Notes: generated from the letters alone by a model not told the origin. Positions 1-10,361 are shown, counted from the first letter of the stretch. The stretch is 64,000 nt of DNA from Burkholderia latens (GCF_001718795.1 NZ_CP013435.1:620001-684000), one strand, 5' to 3'. Translations and numbers: made by a program.

Positions 1-335
1 CGGACGTTGTGCTGCAGTGCCGGATCGACGCCGGCATCGAGCCACGGCGCCCACATGTCCCAGTCGTCGGGTTCGTAGTTGGCGATGGCGGCCGGCTCGG
101 CCGGTGCGTCGGTGGTGAAGAGCCGCGCGGGCGCGGCGTCGTGCGGCGGCTCGGCGGCCGCCGTTTCGGTCAGCGCCGGCTCGGGCTGCCGCGCCGGTTC
201 GGGCACGAGCGACTGCGATGCGTTGAAGACCTGCTGGCAGTGTCCGCAGCGCACGAGCCCGTCATGCAGCGACAGCTGCTCCTGCTGCAGCCGGAAGACG
301 GTTTCGCAATGAGGGCAGCGCGTCGCAAGAAGCAT
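1..335 (-). CDS. Zinc-ribbon (MJ0042/DUF3426-type) protein, C-terminus cut by window edge
   Basis: The minus-strand frame opens with ATG at 335 and stays open to base 1, so only about 111 N-terminal residues are visible. The start reads MLLATRCPHCETVFRLQ, and a second CxxC pair follows in RCGHCQQVFN, giving a small four-cysteine zinc ribbon at residues 7-33. A Pro/Ala/Glu-rich linker follows. Family knowledge: this finger followed by a membrane-anchored DUF3426 region is common just downstream of prmA in Burkholderiales. The rest of the protein lies outside the window, so the membrane part is inferred. It follows prmA by about 45 bases on the same strand and is probably co-transcribed with it. 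Its function is unknown. Confidence 0.7.
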   Translation of the reverse strand, partial: MLLATRCPHCETVFRLQQEQLSLHDGLVRCGHCQQVFNASQSLVPEPARQPEPALTETAAAEPPHDAAPARLFTTDAPAEPAAIANYEPDDWDMWAPWLDAGVDPALQHNV

Positions 336-380
336 GTCGAGCCGGGCGGCCTGCTGGCCAGAGTGAAGGACAGCGCTATT

Positions 381-1283
381 CTAATGGCTTTCGCGCCGGG
401 TTCCGGCGAGGCATACCCAACCTTCGTGTTCGCGCCAGACGGAGATGTCGACGTAGCGCGCATAGACTGCCGCGACTTCGTCTGCCTGGCGCGCGAGCAC
501 GCCCGACAGCGCGATGCGCCCGCCCGGTTTCACCTTCGACGCGAGCATCGACGCCATCAGCTTCAGCGGATTCGACAGGATGTTCGCGACGACGATGTCG
601 AACTCGCCCGCCGGGCACGCGTCGGGCAGGCCGTAAGTGACTTCCGCGTGGTTGCGTTCGCTGTTTTGCCGCGCCGATTCGACGGCCTGCGGGTCGATGT
701 CGATGCCGACTACGGGGTTCGCCCCGCATTTGTGCGCGAGAATTGCGAGAATGCCCGAGCCGCAGCCGTAGTCGAGCACCGACTGCCCGGGCTTCACCGA
801 CTGCTCGAGCCACTCCATGCAAAGGCGCGTGGTCGGGTGGCTGCCGGTGCCGAACGCGAGACCCGGGTCGAGCTCGAGGATCAGCGCGTCGGGGTCGGGC
901 GCATCGTGCCATGACGGCACGACCCAGATCCGTTCGCCGATCGGGATCGGCTCGAACTGCGACTGCGTGAGCCGCACCCAGTCCTGTTCCTCGACTTCGC
1001 GGACGTCGAACTTCGGCGTGTCGGCGATGCCGATCTCGTTCGCGGCGGCCGCGAGCAGCACGGCCGGCTCGTGATCGGGAGACAGCAGCGCGATCACTCG
1101 CGAGTGCTGCCACGCGGTGCGTTCGGGAACGAGGCCGGGCTCGCCGAAGAGCGGCTGTTCGTCGGGCGTGTCGGCGTCGGCATCTTCGACCGACACCGAC
1201 AACGCGCCGAGATCGAGCAGCGCGTCGGACAGCGCCTCCGCATGCTCACGGGCCAGTTCGACGACGAGTTCGCGATAGCTCAT
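381..1283 (-). CDS. prmA: Ribosomal protein L11 methyltransferase
   Basis: This 300-residue protein would trimethylate ribosomal protein L11 in the cytoplasm using S-adenosylmethionine. The N-terminal half is the substrate-binding region. The PrmA hallmark GTGSHPTT lies at residues 145-152, the SAM-binding DYGCGSG at 171-177 and the NILSNPL catalytic-loop motif at about 234-240. Length matches the family (about 293-300). The ATG lies 2 bases after the accC stop, so translation is probably coupled and the gene belongs to the aroQ-accB-accC-prmA transcription unit. Confidence 0.97.
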   Translation of the reverse strand: MSYRELVVELAREHAEALSDALLDLGALSVSVEDADADTPDEQPLFGEPGLVPERTAWQHSRVIALLSPDHEPAVLLAAAANEIGIADTPKFDVREVEEQDWVRLTQSQFEPIPIGERIWVVPSWHDAPDPDALILELDPGLAFGTGSHPTTRLCMEWLEQSVKPGQSVLDYGCGSGILAILAHKCGANPVVGIDIDPQAVESARQNSERNHAEVTYGLPDACPAGEFDIVVANILSNPLKLMASMLASKVKPGGRIALSGVLARQADEVAAVYARYVDISVWREHEGWVCLAGTRRESH

Positions 1284-1285
1284 GC

Positions 1286-2653
1286 TTACGCTTCTTCCGG
1301 TGCAACCTGCTGCTTCTGGGCCAGCCGGTGTTCGAGGTAGTGGATGCTGGTGCCGCCTTCGACGAACTTCGAGTCGATCATCAGCTCGCGGTGCAGCGGG
1401 ATGTTGGTCTGAATGCCCTCGACGACCATTTCCGACAGCGCGATGCGCATCCGGCGGATTGCCTGGTCGCGCGTCGCACCGTAGGTGATCAGCTTGCCGA
1501 TCATCGAATCATAGTTCGGCGGCACGAAATAGCCATTGTATGCATGCGAGTCAACGCGCACGCCGGGGCCGCCAGGCGTATGCCACGACGTGATCCGGCC
1601 CGGCGACGGCGTGAACTTGAACGGATCTTCAGCGTTAATCCGGCATTCGATCGCATGTCCGCGGAACTGGATGTCGCGCTGGCGCATCGCGAGCTTTTCG
1701 CCGGCCGCGATGCGGATCTGTTCCTGCACGATGTCGACGCCCGTGATCATCTCCGACACCGGGTGCTCGACCTGCACGCGCGTGTTCATTTCGATGAAGT
1801 AGAACTCGTTGTTCTCGTACAGGAATTCGAACGTGCCGGCGCCGAGATAGCCCATTTTCTTGCACGCGTCCGCGCAGCGGTCGCCGATGCGCTCGATCAG
1901 GCGGCGCGGAATGCCGGGCGCCGGCGCTTCTTCGATCACTTTCTGGTGGCGGCGCTGCATCGAGCAGTCGCGCTCGCCGAGCCAGATCGCGTTCTTGTGC
2001 GCATCCGACAGCACCTGGATTTCGATGTGGCGCGGGTTCTCGAGGAACTTCTCCATGTACACCTGCGGGTTGCCGAACGCGCGGCCGGCTTCCTCGCGGG
2101 TCATGTTGACCGCGTTGACGAGCGCCGCTTCGGTATGCACGACGCGCATCCCGCGTCCGCCGCCGCCGCCCGCCGCCTTGATGATGACCGGATAGCCGAT
2201 CGCGGGGGCAATCTTCACGATCTCCTTCGGATCTTCCGGCAACGCGCCTTCCGAGCCCGGTACGCACGGCACACCGGTCTTGATCATCGTCTGCTTTGCG
2301 GTGACCTTGTCACCCATCATGCGGATCGTTTCCGGGCGCGGGCCGATGAACGTGAAGCCCGACTGCTCGACGCGCTCCGCGAAGTCGGCGTTCTCCGACA
2401 GGAAGCCGTAGCCGGGGTGGATCGCTTCGGCATCGGTGACTTCCGCCGCGCTGATCAGCGCCGGCATGTTCAGGTAGCTCAGATTCGACGGGGCCGGGCC
2501 GATACAGACGGCTTCGTCCGCGAGGCGCACGTACTTGGCTTCCTTGTCGGCTTCCGAGTAGACGACCACCGTCTTGACGCCCAGCTCGCGGCACGCGCGC
2601 TGGATGCGCAGCGCGATTTCACCGCGGTTGGCAATGAGGATTTTTTCAAACAT
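1286..2653 (-). CDS. accC: Acetyl-CoA carboxylase, biotin carboxylase subunit
   Basis: AccC carboxylates the biotin on AccB with ATP and bicarbonate, the first half-reaction of malonyl-CoA synthesis for fatty acids. The 455-residue protein begins [16 protein letters not shown], the usual N-terminus. It has the ATP-grasp glycine loop GGGGGRGM at 162-169 and the active-site stretch [12 protein letters not shown] at 288-299 with the conserved Arg292 and Glu296. E. coli AccC is 449 residues, so this is full length. It lies 84 bases after accB and directly before prmA on the same strand. Confidence 0.98.
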   Translation of the reverse strand: MFEKILIANRGEIALRIQRACRELGVKTVVVYSEADKEAKYVRLADEAVCIGPAPSNLSYLNMPALISAAEVTDAEAIHPGYGFLSENADFAERVEQSGFTFIGPRPETIRMMGDKVTAKQTMIKTGVPCVPGSEGALPEDPKEIVKIAPAIGYPVIIKAAGGGGGRGMRVVHTEAALVNAVNMTREEAGRAFGNPQVYMEKFLENPRHIEIQVLSDAHKNAIWLGERDCSMQRRHQKVIEEAPAPGIPRRLIERIGDRCADACKKMGYLGAGTFEFLYENNEFYFIEMNTRVQVEHPVSEMITGVDIVQEQIRIAAGEKLAMRQRDIQFRGHAIECRINAEDPFKFTPSPGRITSWHTPGGPGVRVDSHAYNGYFVPPNYDSMIGKLITYGATRDQAIRRMRIALSEMVVEGIQTNIPLHRELMIDSKFVEGGTSIHYLEHRLAQKQQVAPEEA

Positions 2654-2737
2654 AGCGAGTATTCGTCTCTTCGAGGGGCGCGCGAACGGCGCCTGGCGAG
2701 CATCGGCGGCGCGCGGCCTGGGGGCCGCGCGGCGGAC

Positions 2738-3214
2738 TTAGCCGATCACGAAAAGCGGCTGGCCGTATTCGACGGCCTGGCCGTTCTCTACGAGGATTTC
2801 CTTGATCACGCCGGCCTTGTCCGACTCGATCTCGTTGAGCAGCTTCATCGCTTCGATGATGCAGATGGTCTGGCCTTCCTTGACCGAATCGCCGACCTGG
2901 ACGAACGGGTCCGCGCCCGGCGATGGCGCGCGGTAAAACGTGCCGACCATCGGCGACGTCACGACATGGCCTTGCGGCGCGGCGGGCGCAGCCGCCGCAC
3001 CTGCGGCCGGCGCGGCTGCCGCGCCTTCGGCGGGCAGTGCGACCGACGGAGCCGGTGCGCTGACCTGCGGGGCAAATCCGCCCGTCGGCTGCACGTAGAC
3101 CGGCGGCGCGTTCTTGACGATGCGCACCTTGCCTTCGCCTTCCGTCACTTCCAGCTCGGAGATGCCGGATTCGGAGACGAGGTCGATCAGAGTTTTCAGC
3201 TTACGAAGATCCAT
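2738..3214 (-). CDS. accB: Biotin carboxyl carrier protein of acetyl-CoA carboxylase
   Basis: AccB carries the biotin that shuttles CO2 from AccC to the carboxyltransferase. The start at 3214 (MDLRKLKTL) is chosen over an in-frame ATG at 3232 because an AAGGGG ribosome-binding site sits 8 bases before it and because the family starts this way. The 158 residues comprise an N-terminal helix region, a Pro/Ala linker at about 40-82, and a C-terminal biotinyl domain with [12 protein letters not shown]. Lys124 in EAMK is the biotinylation site. The gene lies between aroQ and accC, the usual betaproteobacterial order. Confidence 0.97.
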   Translation of the reverse strand: MDLRKLKTLIDLVSESGISELEVTEGEGKVRIVKNAPPVYVQPTGGFAPQVSAPAPSVALPAEGAAAAPAAGAAAAPAAPQGHVVTSPMVGTFYRAPSPGADPFVQVGDSVKEGQTICIIEAMKLLNEIESDKAGVIKEILVENGQAVEYGQPLFVIG

Positions 3215-3240
3215 CGGGAATTCCCCTTTCAATACGTGAA

Positions 3241-3261
3241 AGCGCCGGTGGGACCGGCGCT
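3241..3261 (-). terminator. GC-rich hairpin between aroQ and accB
   Basis: A perfect 9-bp inverted repeat (AGCGCCGGT / ACCGGCGCT) around a 3-base loop lies between the aroQ stop and the accB start. Read on the minus strand it is followed by only three T residues. It may be a weak terminator, an attenuator tuning accBC expression after aroQ, or an mRNA-stability element. No true U-tract is present. Confidence 0.45.
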
Positions 3262-3278
3262 GAATCTAGATCGCGAAA

Positions 3279-3731
3279 TCAGCCGCGCGACGCGCCTTGC
3301 AGCTTGTCGAGCGCGTACTCGAGCGCGTACAGATAGCCTTTCCAGCCCAGCCCGCAGATCACGCCTTCGGCCTGGTCGGAAAAGTAGGAGTGGTGCCTGA
3401 ACGCTTCGCGGCGGTGCACGTTCGACAAATGAACTTCGACGAACGGGATGCCGACGCCGGCGATCGCGTCCCGGATCGCGACGCTCGTGTGCGTATACGC
3501 GGCGGGATTGATCAGGAGGAAATCGGTCTGTTCCTCCCGCGCGGCCTGGATGCGGTCGACGAGCGCGCCTTCGTGGTTGCTCTGGAACGACGACAGTTCG
3601 GCGCCGGCTTCTTGTGCTCGCGCGGCAAGCGCCTGATCGATCTGCGCCAGCGTGACGCGGCCATACACCTCCGGTTCCCGGGTGCCGAGAAGGTTCAGGT
3701 TGGGGCCGTGCAACACCAGCAATCGTGTCAT
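3279..3731 (-). CDS. aroQ: 3-dehydroquinate dehydratase, type II
   Basis: This enzyme dehydrates 3-dehydroquinate to 3-dehydroshikimate in the shikimate pathway. The 150-residue length and the N-terminus [20 protein letters not shown] are diagnostic of the type II (dodecameric) class. Tyr23 is the expected catalytic base, and the [11 protein letters not shown] segment supplies the catalytic His and substrate-binding residues. It is the first gene of the run that continues into accB-accC-prmA. aroE, a later step of the same pathway, lies at 9.5 kb in this window. Confidence 0.97.
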   Translation of the reverse strand: MTRLLVLHGPNLNLLGTREPEVYGRVTLAQIDQALAARAQEAGAELSSFQSNHEGALVDRIQAAREEQTDFLLINPAAYTHTSVAIRDAIAGVGIPFVEVHLSNVHRREAFRHHSYFSDQAEGVICGLGWKGYLYALEYALDKLQGASRG

Positions 3732-3761
3732 GGTCGCTTCGATTTCTGCGGAATTGCGCGA

Positions 3762-3791
3762 ACTTTAGCGCTATTTAGAGAATTTTGTCTA
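3762..3791 (-). promoter_or_regulatory. Candidate sigma70 promoter of the aroQ-accBC-prmA unit
   Basis: On the minus strand TAGACA (3786-3791) and TAAAGT (3762-3767) are separated by 18 bases, about 30 bases upstream of the aroQ ATG. The stretch is clearly more AT-rich than its surroundings. This is a pattern match only. Confidence 0.45.
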
Positions 3792-3925
3792 GTTTTGCCG
3801 AACGGCCAAGGGCGCGGGACCTGCAAGAATTACCGGTGTGAGCCCGAAGTATCCACGAATTCACGCGAAATTGCGGCGATCCACGCATAAATCGCCGCCA
3901 ACGTGCGGCCGGCCGTTCGGAGCGA

Positions 3926-4480
3926 TCACAATGCGTCGAGGGTCTTTTTCAGCTCGGCCGGATGGATTTGCCCCAATTTTGTCTCGCGAATCTTGCCGTT
4001 TTCGTCGATCACGACGGTGAATGGCAGCGCGCCAGCCGTATTTCCGAAATTTCGGGACAGATCGGCGCCGGCATAACCGCTGACAAATACCGGGTAGTCG
4101 ACCTTTACTTTCTGCAGGAAGTTTTTCACGTTCTGGTCCGAATCCACGCCGATCCCGATAAAACGGATGCCTTTTTGCTTGTATTGATGCGACAGCGCGA
4201 CGAGTTCCGGCATCTCCTCGACGCACGGCCCGCACCACGACGCCCAGAAATTGACCACCACCTTCTGGCCCTTGAAGGATGCGAGCGACGCCGGCTTGCC
4301 ATCGACGCCCGTGAGCGATGCGGCCCACAGCTGCTCGACCGGGGTGCCCTGTGCGGCAGGCGCGGCGACCGCGGTGCCGTCGTCAGCGTTGCTGCTGCGG
4401 AACCAGTGACCGGCGGCGAGGCCGCCCGCGACGGCGGCGGCCGCGACCGCCGCGACTGCCAATATGCGTTTCATCGTCAT
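3926..4480 (-). CDS. TlpA-like thiol:disulfide oxidoreductase, exported
   Basis: The 184-residue protein has an N-terminal hydrophobic segment (about residues 5-24, Ala/Val rich) that would serve as signal peptide or membrane anchor. A thioredoxin-fold domain follows, with the active site FWASWCGPCVEEMP, cysteines 83 and 86. This places it in the periplasm with the TlpA/ResA/AhpC-TSA group, which reduces specific disulfides, often in cytochrome c or oxidase assembly. The partner protein cannot be read from the sequence. It lies 7 bases after the preceding minus-strand gene at 4488-5132 and is probably co-transcribed with it. Confidence 0.88.
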   Translation of the reverse strand: MTMKRILAVAAVAAAAVAGGLAAGHWFRSSNADDGTAVAAPAAQGTPVEQLWAASLTGVDGKPASLASFKGQKVVVNFWASWCGPCVEEMPELVALSHQYKQKGIRFIGIGVDSDQNVKNFLQKVKVDYPVFVSGYAGADLSRNFGNTAGALPFTVVIDENGKIRETKLGQIHPAELKKTLDAL

Positions 4481-4487
4481 CGTTGAA

Positions 4488-5132
4488 TCATTCCGGTTCG
4501 GAAGGAGCGTCGCCTGCTTCGACGAGCGCGCGCAATGCGGCGGTGTCGGCGCGTGCGACCCGGCCTCGTGCGTCGGCCTTCACCGCGCCGCGCAGGTCGT
4601 CGCTCGCATACAGTGCGACGTGGATGCCGATCGCGTCCACGTCGCGCCGCGGGCGCCACAGGAAGCTGAGCGTTTCGACGTCGGCTCGTCCGGCGAAATG
4701 CCGCGTCTCGGACACGTCGTACTGGACGTTCTGGTTCAGCAGGTAGATCGCGACGTCCTTCGGGTTGTCGGTGAATATCTGCAAATGGATGTCCGAATGC
4801 GCGTTCGCGGTGCCGTTCAGTACCGCGCCCGTCACATAAGGATTGAAATCGGCGAGCCGGCGCATCCAGTCGAGCGCGATCGCGCGCAGGCGGCGCAGCT
4901 CGTCCGGCTGAGTGTCGCTCTGGAACAGTGCGAGGTATTCGCGCAGTTCCTCCTCGATCAGGTCGTTATCCGGCAGCCATTCGCCGGCAATGCGCGAATC
5001 GCCGAACAACTGGCGCGCGGCCTTGCGCTTCGCGCCGGCGTAATCAAGGCCGTCCTCCGCGATGAGGCGTGCGGCGGACTGGGCGATTTCCTCGCGGGCG
5101 CGCCGCGGGTCGACAAGGGGTTTGCGAGACAT
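4488..5132 (-). CDS. Conserved protein of unknown function
   Basis: The 214-residue product starts MSRKPLVDPRRAREEIAQ. This start at 5132 is preferred to an in-frame ATG at 5237, whose extra 35 residues are low-complexity Arg/Ala/Gly. The first 50 residues are helical and look like a DNA-binding-type helix bundle, but no catalytic motif can be named. Relatives beside mpl in Burkholderia are, as I recall, sometimes labelled as muramate ligase; nothing in this sequence supports that label, since no P-loop is present. The gene is divergent from mpl and just upstream of the TlpA-like gene. Confidence 0.7.
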   Translation of the reverse strand: MSRKPLVDPRRAREEIAQSAARLIAEDGLDYAGAKRKAARQLFGDSRIAGEWLPDNDLIEEELREYLALFQSDTQPDELRRLRAIALDWMRRLADFNPYVTGAVLNGTANAHSDIHLQIFTDNPKDVAIYLLNQNVQYDVSETRHFAGRADVETLSFLWRPRRDVDAIGIHVALYASDDLRGAVKADARGRVARADTAALRALVEAGDAPSEPE

Positions 5133-5365
5133 GATCCGGCAATCATACTCGATCGCCGCCGCGCCCGAACGCGCTGCGGCCGCGCGCCACCCGCCGCGCC
5201 GCCCGGTATCCCGACCGTCGTTCGAGGCGCCGGCCACGGCAGGCCGTCAGTTACAATGACGGTCTTTGTGTCGCGGCGAAAGTCGTTGGCCGGGCGGCCC
5301 GTCCGGTGCGCCGCGGACCTTCCTTTCCGAATCGACGGCGCCCGGCGGCGCGAAAGCATTCATCT

Positions 5366-6751
5366 ATGCACATCCACATTCTTGGCATCTGCGGCACCTT
5401 CATGGGCGGTCTCGCCGTGCTCGCGCGCGAGGCGGGTCACACGGTGACGGGTTGCGACGCGGGCGTCTATCCGCCGATGAGCACGCAGCTCGAGGCCCAG
5501 GGCATCACGCTGATCGAAGGCTACGGCGCCGAGCAGATCGACCTTAAGCCCGACCTGTTCGTGATCGGCAACGTCGTCACGCGCGGCAATCCGCTGATGG
5601 AGGCGATCCTCGATCGGGGGCTGCCATACGTGTCCGGCCCGCAATGGCTCGGCGAGCACGTGCTGGCCGGCAAGTGGGTGCTCGCGGTCGCCGGCACGCA
5701 CGGCAAGACGACCACGTCGTCGATGCTCGCCTGGCTGCTGGAAGACGCCGGCCTGAACCCGGGCTTCCTGATCGGCGGCGTGCCGCTGAACTTCGGCGTG
5801 TCGGCGCGCCTGACGGATTCGAGTTTCTTCGTGATCGAAGCGGACGAATACGACACGGCGTTCTTCGACAAGCGCTCGAAATTCGTCCACTACCGGCCGC
5901 GCACCGCCGTGCTCAACAATCTCGAATTCGATCATGCTGACATCTTCCCGGATCTCGCTGCGATCGAAACGCAATTCCATCATCTGGTGCGCACCGTGCC
6001 GGGCGTCGGCCGCATCGTCACGAATGGTCGTTCCGACGCGCTCGAGCGCGTGCTTGCGCGCGGCTGCTGGAGCGAAGTCGAGCGGTTCGGTGTCGATGGC
6101 GGCTGGCAAGCGCTACCCGCCGAGGATGGCGTGACCGTCGATGAGCGCTTCGCGGTGTATTCGCAGGCCGAGCGCGTCAGTGAAGTGGCATGGCAGGTGC
6201 AGGGGGAGCACAACCGCATGAACGCGCTTGCGGCAATCGCCGCGGCGCGTCACGTCGGCGTGCCGCCCGCGCAAGCCGCCGCATCCCTGACATCGTTCCG
6301 CAACGTGAAGCGCCGGATGGAAGTGCGCGGAAGCGTGGACGGTGTGACCGTCTATGACGACTTTGCTCATCACCCGACTGCGATCGAAACCACGATCGCC
6401 GGCCTTCGCACGCGCATCGGCCGGCAAAACACCCGCATTCTCGCGGTTCTGGAGCCGCGCTCGAACACGATGAAGCTCGGTGTGATGAAGGCGCAGTTGC
6501 CGGCAAGCCTCGCCGACGCCGATCTCGTGTTCGGCTACGGCGCGCCGACCGGACGCGACGCGCTCGGCTGGAACCTTGGCGACGCGCTTGCGCCGCTCGG
6601 CGACAAGGCGCGTGCGTTCGACGATCTCCATCTGCTCGTGAAGTCGGTGGTCGAGGCCGCGCGTCCGGGCGACCACGTGCTGGTGATGAGCAACGGCGGG
6701 TTCGGCGGCGTGCACCAGAAGTTGCTCGACGCGCTGGGGAGCCGCGCGTGA
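5366..6751 (+). CDS. mpl: UDP-N-acetylmuramate:L-alanyl-gamma-D-glutamyl-meso-diaminopimelate ligase
   Basis: Mpl reattaches the recycled murein tripeptide to UDP-MurNAc in the cytoplasm. From the ATG at 5366 (MHIHILGICGTFMGG) the protein has 461 residues, matching the family. The dinucleotide-like N-terminal loop GICGTFMGGLA is present, the Mur-ligase P-loop AGTHGKTTT lies near residue 110, and the EADEYDTAFFDKRSKF signature typical of Mpl follows. The GICGTFMGG N-terminus separates it from MurC. Its stop overlaps the next gene's GTG, implying translational coupling. Confidence 0.96.
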   Translation: MHIHILGICGTFMGGLAVLAREAGHTVTGCDAGVYPPMSTQLEAQGITLIEGYGAEQIDLKPDLFVIGNVVTRGNPLMEAILDRGLPYVSGPQWLGEHVLAGKWVLAVAGTHGKTTTSSMLAWLLEDAGLNPGFLIGGVPLNFGVSARLTDSSFFVIEADEYDTAFFDKRSKFVHYRPRTAVLNNLEFDHADIFPDLAAIETQFHHLVRTVPGVGRIVTNGRSDALERVLARGCWSEVERFGVDGGWQALPAEDGVTVDERFAVYSQAERVSEVAWQVQGEHNRMNALAAIAAARHVGVPPAQAAASLTSFRNVKRRMEVRGSVDGVTVYDDFAHHPTAIETTIAGLRTRIGRQNTRILAVLEPRSNTMKLGVMKAQLPASLADADLVFGYGAPTGRDALGWNLGDALAPLGDKARAFDDLHLLVKSVVEAARPGDHVLVMSNGGFGGVHQKLLDALGSRA

Positions 6752-7317
6752 TCCTGTACCTGCACGGGTTCCGGTCGTCGCCGGCGTCGCAGAAATCGCA
6801 ACTGCTTGCCGCGCGGATGGCCGAACTCGGCCGGATCCACGAATGGCGCTGCCCGTCGCTTTCGGTGTCGCCGCTCGACGCGATCGCCGTCGCGGAAGCC
6901 GAGGTGGCCGGCGCGCGCGACGTGACCGTGATCGGCAGCTCGCTCGGCGGTTACTACGCGACCTGGCTGGCCGAAAAGCACGGCTGGAAGGCCGTGCTGC
7001 TGAATCCCGCGATCGTGCCGCAGCGCGATCTCGAACACTATCTGGGCGAACAGCCGCTGTGGCACGGCGGCGGGTCGATCGTCGTCGAGCGCCACCATCT
7101 GCAGGAACTGGACGCGCTGCGCGTGCCGGCGATTTCGCGGCCCGAACGCTACTATCTGTTCGCGGCGACTGGCGACGAAGTGCTCGACTACCGCGAGATG
7201 CTCGCGCATTACCCGGGCGCGAAAACGCGCGTGATCGAAGGCAGCGATCACGGAATCAGCGAATTTGCCGACTATGTCGACGACGTTCTCGCCTTTTGCG
7301 ACGACCGAACGTCATGA
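6748..7317 (+). CDS. YqiA/YcfP-type alpha/beta-hydrolase esterase
   Basis: The 189-residue protein starts with GTG at 6748, overlapping the mpl stop by 4 bases. It opens MILYLHGFRSSPASQKS, typical of the small YqiA esterases. The nucleophile elbow GSSLGG is at residues 63-68 (Ser65), and the likely acid and base are in ATGDEVLDY and EGSDHGIS. E. coli YqiA hydrolyses short acyl esters in vitro; a cellular role is not established. It sits between mpl and an exoribonuclease in a compact plus-strand run. Confidence 0.88.
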   Translation: MILYLHGFRSSPASQKSQLLAARMAELGRIHEWRCPSLSVSPLDAIAVAEAEVAGARDVTVIGSSLGGYYATWLAEKHGWKAVLLNPAIVPQRDLEHYLGEQPLWHGGGSIVVERHHLQELDALRVPAISRPERYYLFAATGDEVLDYREMLAHYPGAKTRVIEGSDHGISEFADYVDDVLAFCDDRTS

Positions 7318-7398
7318 ACGCGGCGTCATGCCGATCGAATTCCCATCATCATGCGGCGCCGCCGACGCGGCGTCCGGCAGTCTGAACGAGAGTACTGA

Positions 7399-9498
7399 GT
7401 GAACGTTTTCTTCGAGGAATCGGGCAGTTTCAAGGCGGGCAGCGTGCTGTCGCGCCAGGGCGACGCGTTTCAGGTCGAGTTGCCCGGCGGGCGGCGGGCC
7501 AAGGTGCGTGCAAAGGACGTGCTGATCGAATTCGACAAGCCGGCCGCGAGCGAATTGATGCAGGAAGCCGATTCGGCCGCGCAGCAGATCGACCTCGATT
7601 TCCTGTGGGAATGCGCCCCGGCCGAGGAATTCGCATATACAGCGCTCGCCGCCGAGTACTTCGGCGCGACCTATGGCCCGGTCGAGCGCGCGGCGCTGGT
7701 GCTGAGGCTGCACGGCTCGCCCGTCTACTTCCGCCGCAAGGGGCGCGGACAGTATCAGCGCGCGCCGGAGGAGCAGCTCAAAATGGCGCTCGCGTCGCTC
7801 GAGCGCAAGCGCCAGCAGGCGCTCGTGCAGGCGCAGTACGAAGAGGAACTGAAGGCCGGCAAGCTGCCGGACGCGTTCGCGGGCAAGGTGCTCGGGCTGC
7901 TGACGCGGCCGGACAAGAACTCGATCGAATACAAGGCGCTCGAGGCGGCGGCCGGCGCGCGCGGCGTATCGCCGGCGCGACTGATGCTCGACTGCGGCGG
8001 CATCGAGTCGGCGCGCGCGCTGCACGAGGCGCGTTTCCTCGCCGAATTCTTTCCGCACGGCACCGGCTTTCCCCCCGTCACGGTCGGTCCGCTGCCGGAC
8101 GACCTGCCGCGCGCGGACGTCGCGGCGTTCTCGATCGACGACATCACGACGACCGAAATCGACGATGCGTTCTCGGTCGAGCACCTGGCCGACGGCCGCG
8201 TGCGGATCGGCGTGCACATCGCGGCGCCGGCACTCGGCATCGTGCGCGGCGATCCGGTCGACGCGATCGCGCGCGCCCGGCTGTCGACCGTCTATATGCC
8301 GGGCGACAAGATCACGATGCTGCCGGACGACGTCGTCGACGTATTCACGCTGAAAGAAGGCGACTATCGTCCCGCGCTGTCGCTGTACATCATCGTCAAC
8401 CGCGAGACGCAGGACATCGTCGCGAACGAGACGCGCGCGGAACTCGTGTTCGTGAAGAGCAACCTGCGCCACAACACGCTCGACGAGCTCGTTACCGAAG
8501 AGACGCTCGCGGCCGGCACCGGCGATTATCCGCACAAGGACGACATCGCGGTGCTGTGGCCGCTCGCGCAGGCGTTGTTCGAGAAGCGTCAGGTCGCGCG
8601 CGCGGGCTATGGCCTCAAGCGCGAGGTGCAGCGCAACACCGATTACAACTTCTACGTCGAAGGCGAGCACGTGACGATCACGCCGCGCCGTCGCGGCTCG
8701 CCGCTCGACCTGATCGTGTCGGAGCTCGCGATCCTCGCGAACTCGACGTGGGGCGCATTCCTGCACGACCACACGGTGCCCGGCATCTACCGCTCGCAGC
8801 GCGGCTTCGGCGCGCCGGGCCCGAAGCGCACGCGGATGCAGACCACGGCCGCGCCGCACGAAGGCCTGGGCGTCGCGCAGTACGCGTGGAGCACGTCGCC
8901 GCTGCGCCGCTACGTCGACCTCGTGAACCAGTGGCAGTTGCTGGCGTGCGTGCAGCACGGCGTGACCGCGAAGCTCGCCGCGCCGTTCAAGCCGAAGGAC
9001 GCCGATCTGTACGCGGTGGTTCAGGGCTTCGACGATACCTACACCGCATACGCCGATTACCAGCGCCGGATGGAGTACTTCTGGTGCCTGCGCTGGCTCG
9101 CGCAGGAACAGAAGAAGCAGGTCGTCGCGAGCGTCGTGAAGGGCGATCTCGTGCGCCTCGAGGAAATTCCGCTGCTGCTGCACGTGCCGGGGCTCGGCGT
9201 GCATGCGCGCGGCACGCGCGTGCTGCTCGACGTGATGTCGCTGGACGAGCTGACGATCGAGGCGTCGGTGCGACTGCTGAACGTGCTCGACGCGCCGACC
9301 GTCACGAGCGGCGACGCGGCCGACGATGAAGACGACAACGAAGGCGGCGACGACACGCTGGTCGATGCGCAGGACGAATCGGCGGAAAGCGAGGCCGTAG
9401 CGCTGGCCGAATCGGGCGACGCGGCGTCCGAAGGCGGCGATGCCGCAAGCGGTGGCGGCGAGGAACGCGCGGCAAGCGACGAAGGGCGCGCATCATGA
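7399..9498 (+). CDS. RNase II/R-type 3'-5' exoribonuclease
   Basis: The 699-residue protein starts with GTG at 7399. An N-terminal region binds RNA, and a central RNB catalytic domain contains the acidic metal-binding cluster [15 protein letters not shown] near residues 246-262. A C-terminal S1-like stretch follows. The family degrades single-stranded RNA processively with Mg2+. From about residue 634 the chain becomes a low-complexity Glu/Asp/Ala/Ser/Gly tail of some 65 residues that is probably disordered; such tails vary between Burkholderia proteins. The stop overlaps the aroE start (ATGA). The protein is closer in size to RNase II than to RNase R. Confidence 0.92.
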   Translation: MNVFFEESGSFKAGSVLSRQGDAFQVELPGGRRAKVRAKDVLIEFDKPAASELMQEADSAAQQIDLDFLWECAPAEEFAYTALAAEYFGATYGPVERAALVLRLHGSPVYFRRKGRGQYQRAPEEQLKMALASLERKRQQALVQAQYEEELKAGKLPDAFAGKVLGLLTRPDKNSIEYKALEAAAGARGVSPARLMLDCGGIESARALHEARFLAEFFPHGTGFPPVTVGPLPDDLPRADVAAFSIDDITTTEIDDAFSVEHLADGRVRIGVHIAAPALGIVRGDPVDAIARARLSTVYMPGDKITMLPDDVVDVFTLKEGDYRPALSLYIIVNRETQDIVANETRAELVFVKSNLRHNTLDELVTEETLAAGTGDYPHKDDIAVLWPLAQALFEKRQVARAGYGLKREVQRNTDYNFYVEGEHVTITPRRRGSPLDLIVSELAILANSTWGAFLHDHTVPGIYRSQRGFGAPGPKRTRMQTTAAPHEGLGVAQYAWSTSPLRRYVDLVNQWQLLACVQHGVTAKLAAPFKPKDADLYAVVQGFDDTYTAYADYQRRMEYFWCLRWLAQEQKKQVVASVVKGDLVRLEEIPLLLHVPGLGVHARGTRVLLDVMSLDELTIEASVRLLNVLDAPTVTSGDAADDEDDNEGGDDTLVDAQDESAESEAVALAESGDAASEGGDAASGGGEERAASDEGRAS

Positions 9499-10361
9499 AC
9501 GCAGCCGAGTCGACGAGCGGCGCCGACCGCTACGTGGTGTTCGGCAATCCGGTGGCGCACAGCAAGTCGCCGTTCATCCACGCGCAGTTCGCCGCGCAGA
9601 CGGGTGAAGCGATTGTCTACGAGCACCGGCTCGCGCCGGTCGACGGCTTCGAGGCCGCCGTGCGCGCATTCGTGGCCGAAGGCGGCCGCGGCGCGAACGT
9701 GACGGTGCCGTTCAAGCTCGACGCGCATGCGCTCGCGGATACGCTGTCGCCGCGCGCGGCGGCGGCGGGGGCGGTGAACACGTTGCGGATCGACGCGGAC
9801 GGCCGCATCCATGGCGACAACACCGACGGTGTCGGCCTCGTGCGCGACATCGAACTGAATCTCGGCGTGTCGCTCGCGGGCGCGCGCATCCTGCTGCTCG
9901 GCGCCGGCGGCGCGGCGCGCGGCGTCGTGCTGCCGATGCTCGAGCGCGCGCCGCTTTCGATCACGATCGTGAACCGCACGGCAAGCAAGGCCGAAGCGCT
10001 CGTCGGCCAGTTCACGCAGGCCGCGCATGACGCGGGCTGCGTGCTGGCGGGCGGCGGCCCGGACGTCGTGCGGCCCGAGCCGTACGACGTGATCGTCAAC
10101 GCGACGGCCGGCAGCCTCGACGCGGCGCTTCCGGAGTGCGACGCGGCCGCGTTCGGCACCGGCACGCTCGCGTACGACATGATGTACGGCGCGCAGCCGA
10201 CCGTGTTCATGCAGCACGCGGCGTCGCTCGGCGCCCGCACGGCCGACGGGCTCGGGATGCTGGTCGAGCAGGCGGCCGAATCGTTCTTCATCTGGCGCGG
10301 TGTGCGGCCGGACGGCGCACCGGTGCTGGCCGCGCTGCGCCAGGCGCTCGCGGCGGCCTGA
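9495..10361 (+). CDS. aroE: Shikimate dehydrogenase (NADP+)
   Basis: AroE reduces 3-dehydroshikimate to shikimate with NADPH. The 288-residue protein shows the shikimate-binding [16 protein letters not shown], the catalytic Lys in [14 protein letters not shown], the catalytic Asp in NTDGVG, and the NADP Rossmann loop [13 protein letters not shown]. Length is slightly above the usual 270-280 because of a short N-terminal extension ([13 protein letters not shown]). The ATG overlaps the stop of the exoribonuclease gene. mtgA follows after 13 bases. Confidence 0.96.
   Translation: MNAAESTSGADRYVVFGNPVAHSKSPFIHAQFAAQTGEAIVYEHRLAPVDGFEAAVRAFVAEGGRGANVTVPFKLDAHALADTLSPRAAAAGAVNTLRIDADGRIHGDNTDGVGLVRDIELNLGVSLAGARILLLGAGGAARGVVLPMLERAPLSITIVNRTASKAEALVGQFTQAAHDAGCVLAGGGPDVVRPEPYDVIVNATAGSLDAALPECDAAAFGTGTLAYDMMYGAQPTVFMQHAASLGARTADGLGMLVEQAAESFFIWRGVRPDGAPVLAALRQALAAA

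Noticed and set aside
1328..3400. A 690-residue plus-strand open frame
   Set aside because: Antisense to accC, accB and part of aroQ; composition typical of an antisense frame and no recognisable motif.
7312..9204. A 630-residue minus-strand open frame
   Set aside because: Antisense to the RNase II-type gene, with no domain and typical antisense Arg/His-rich composition.
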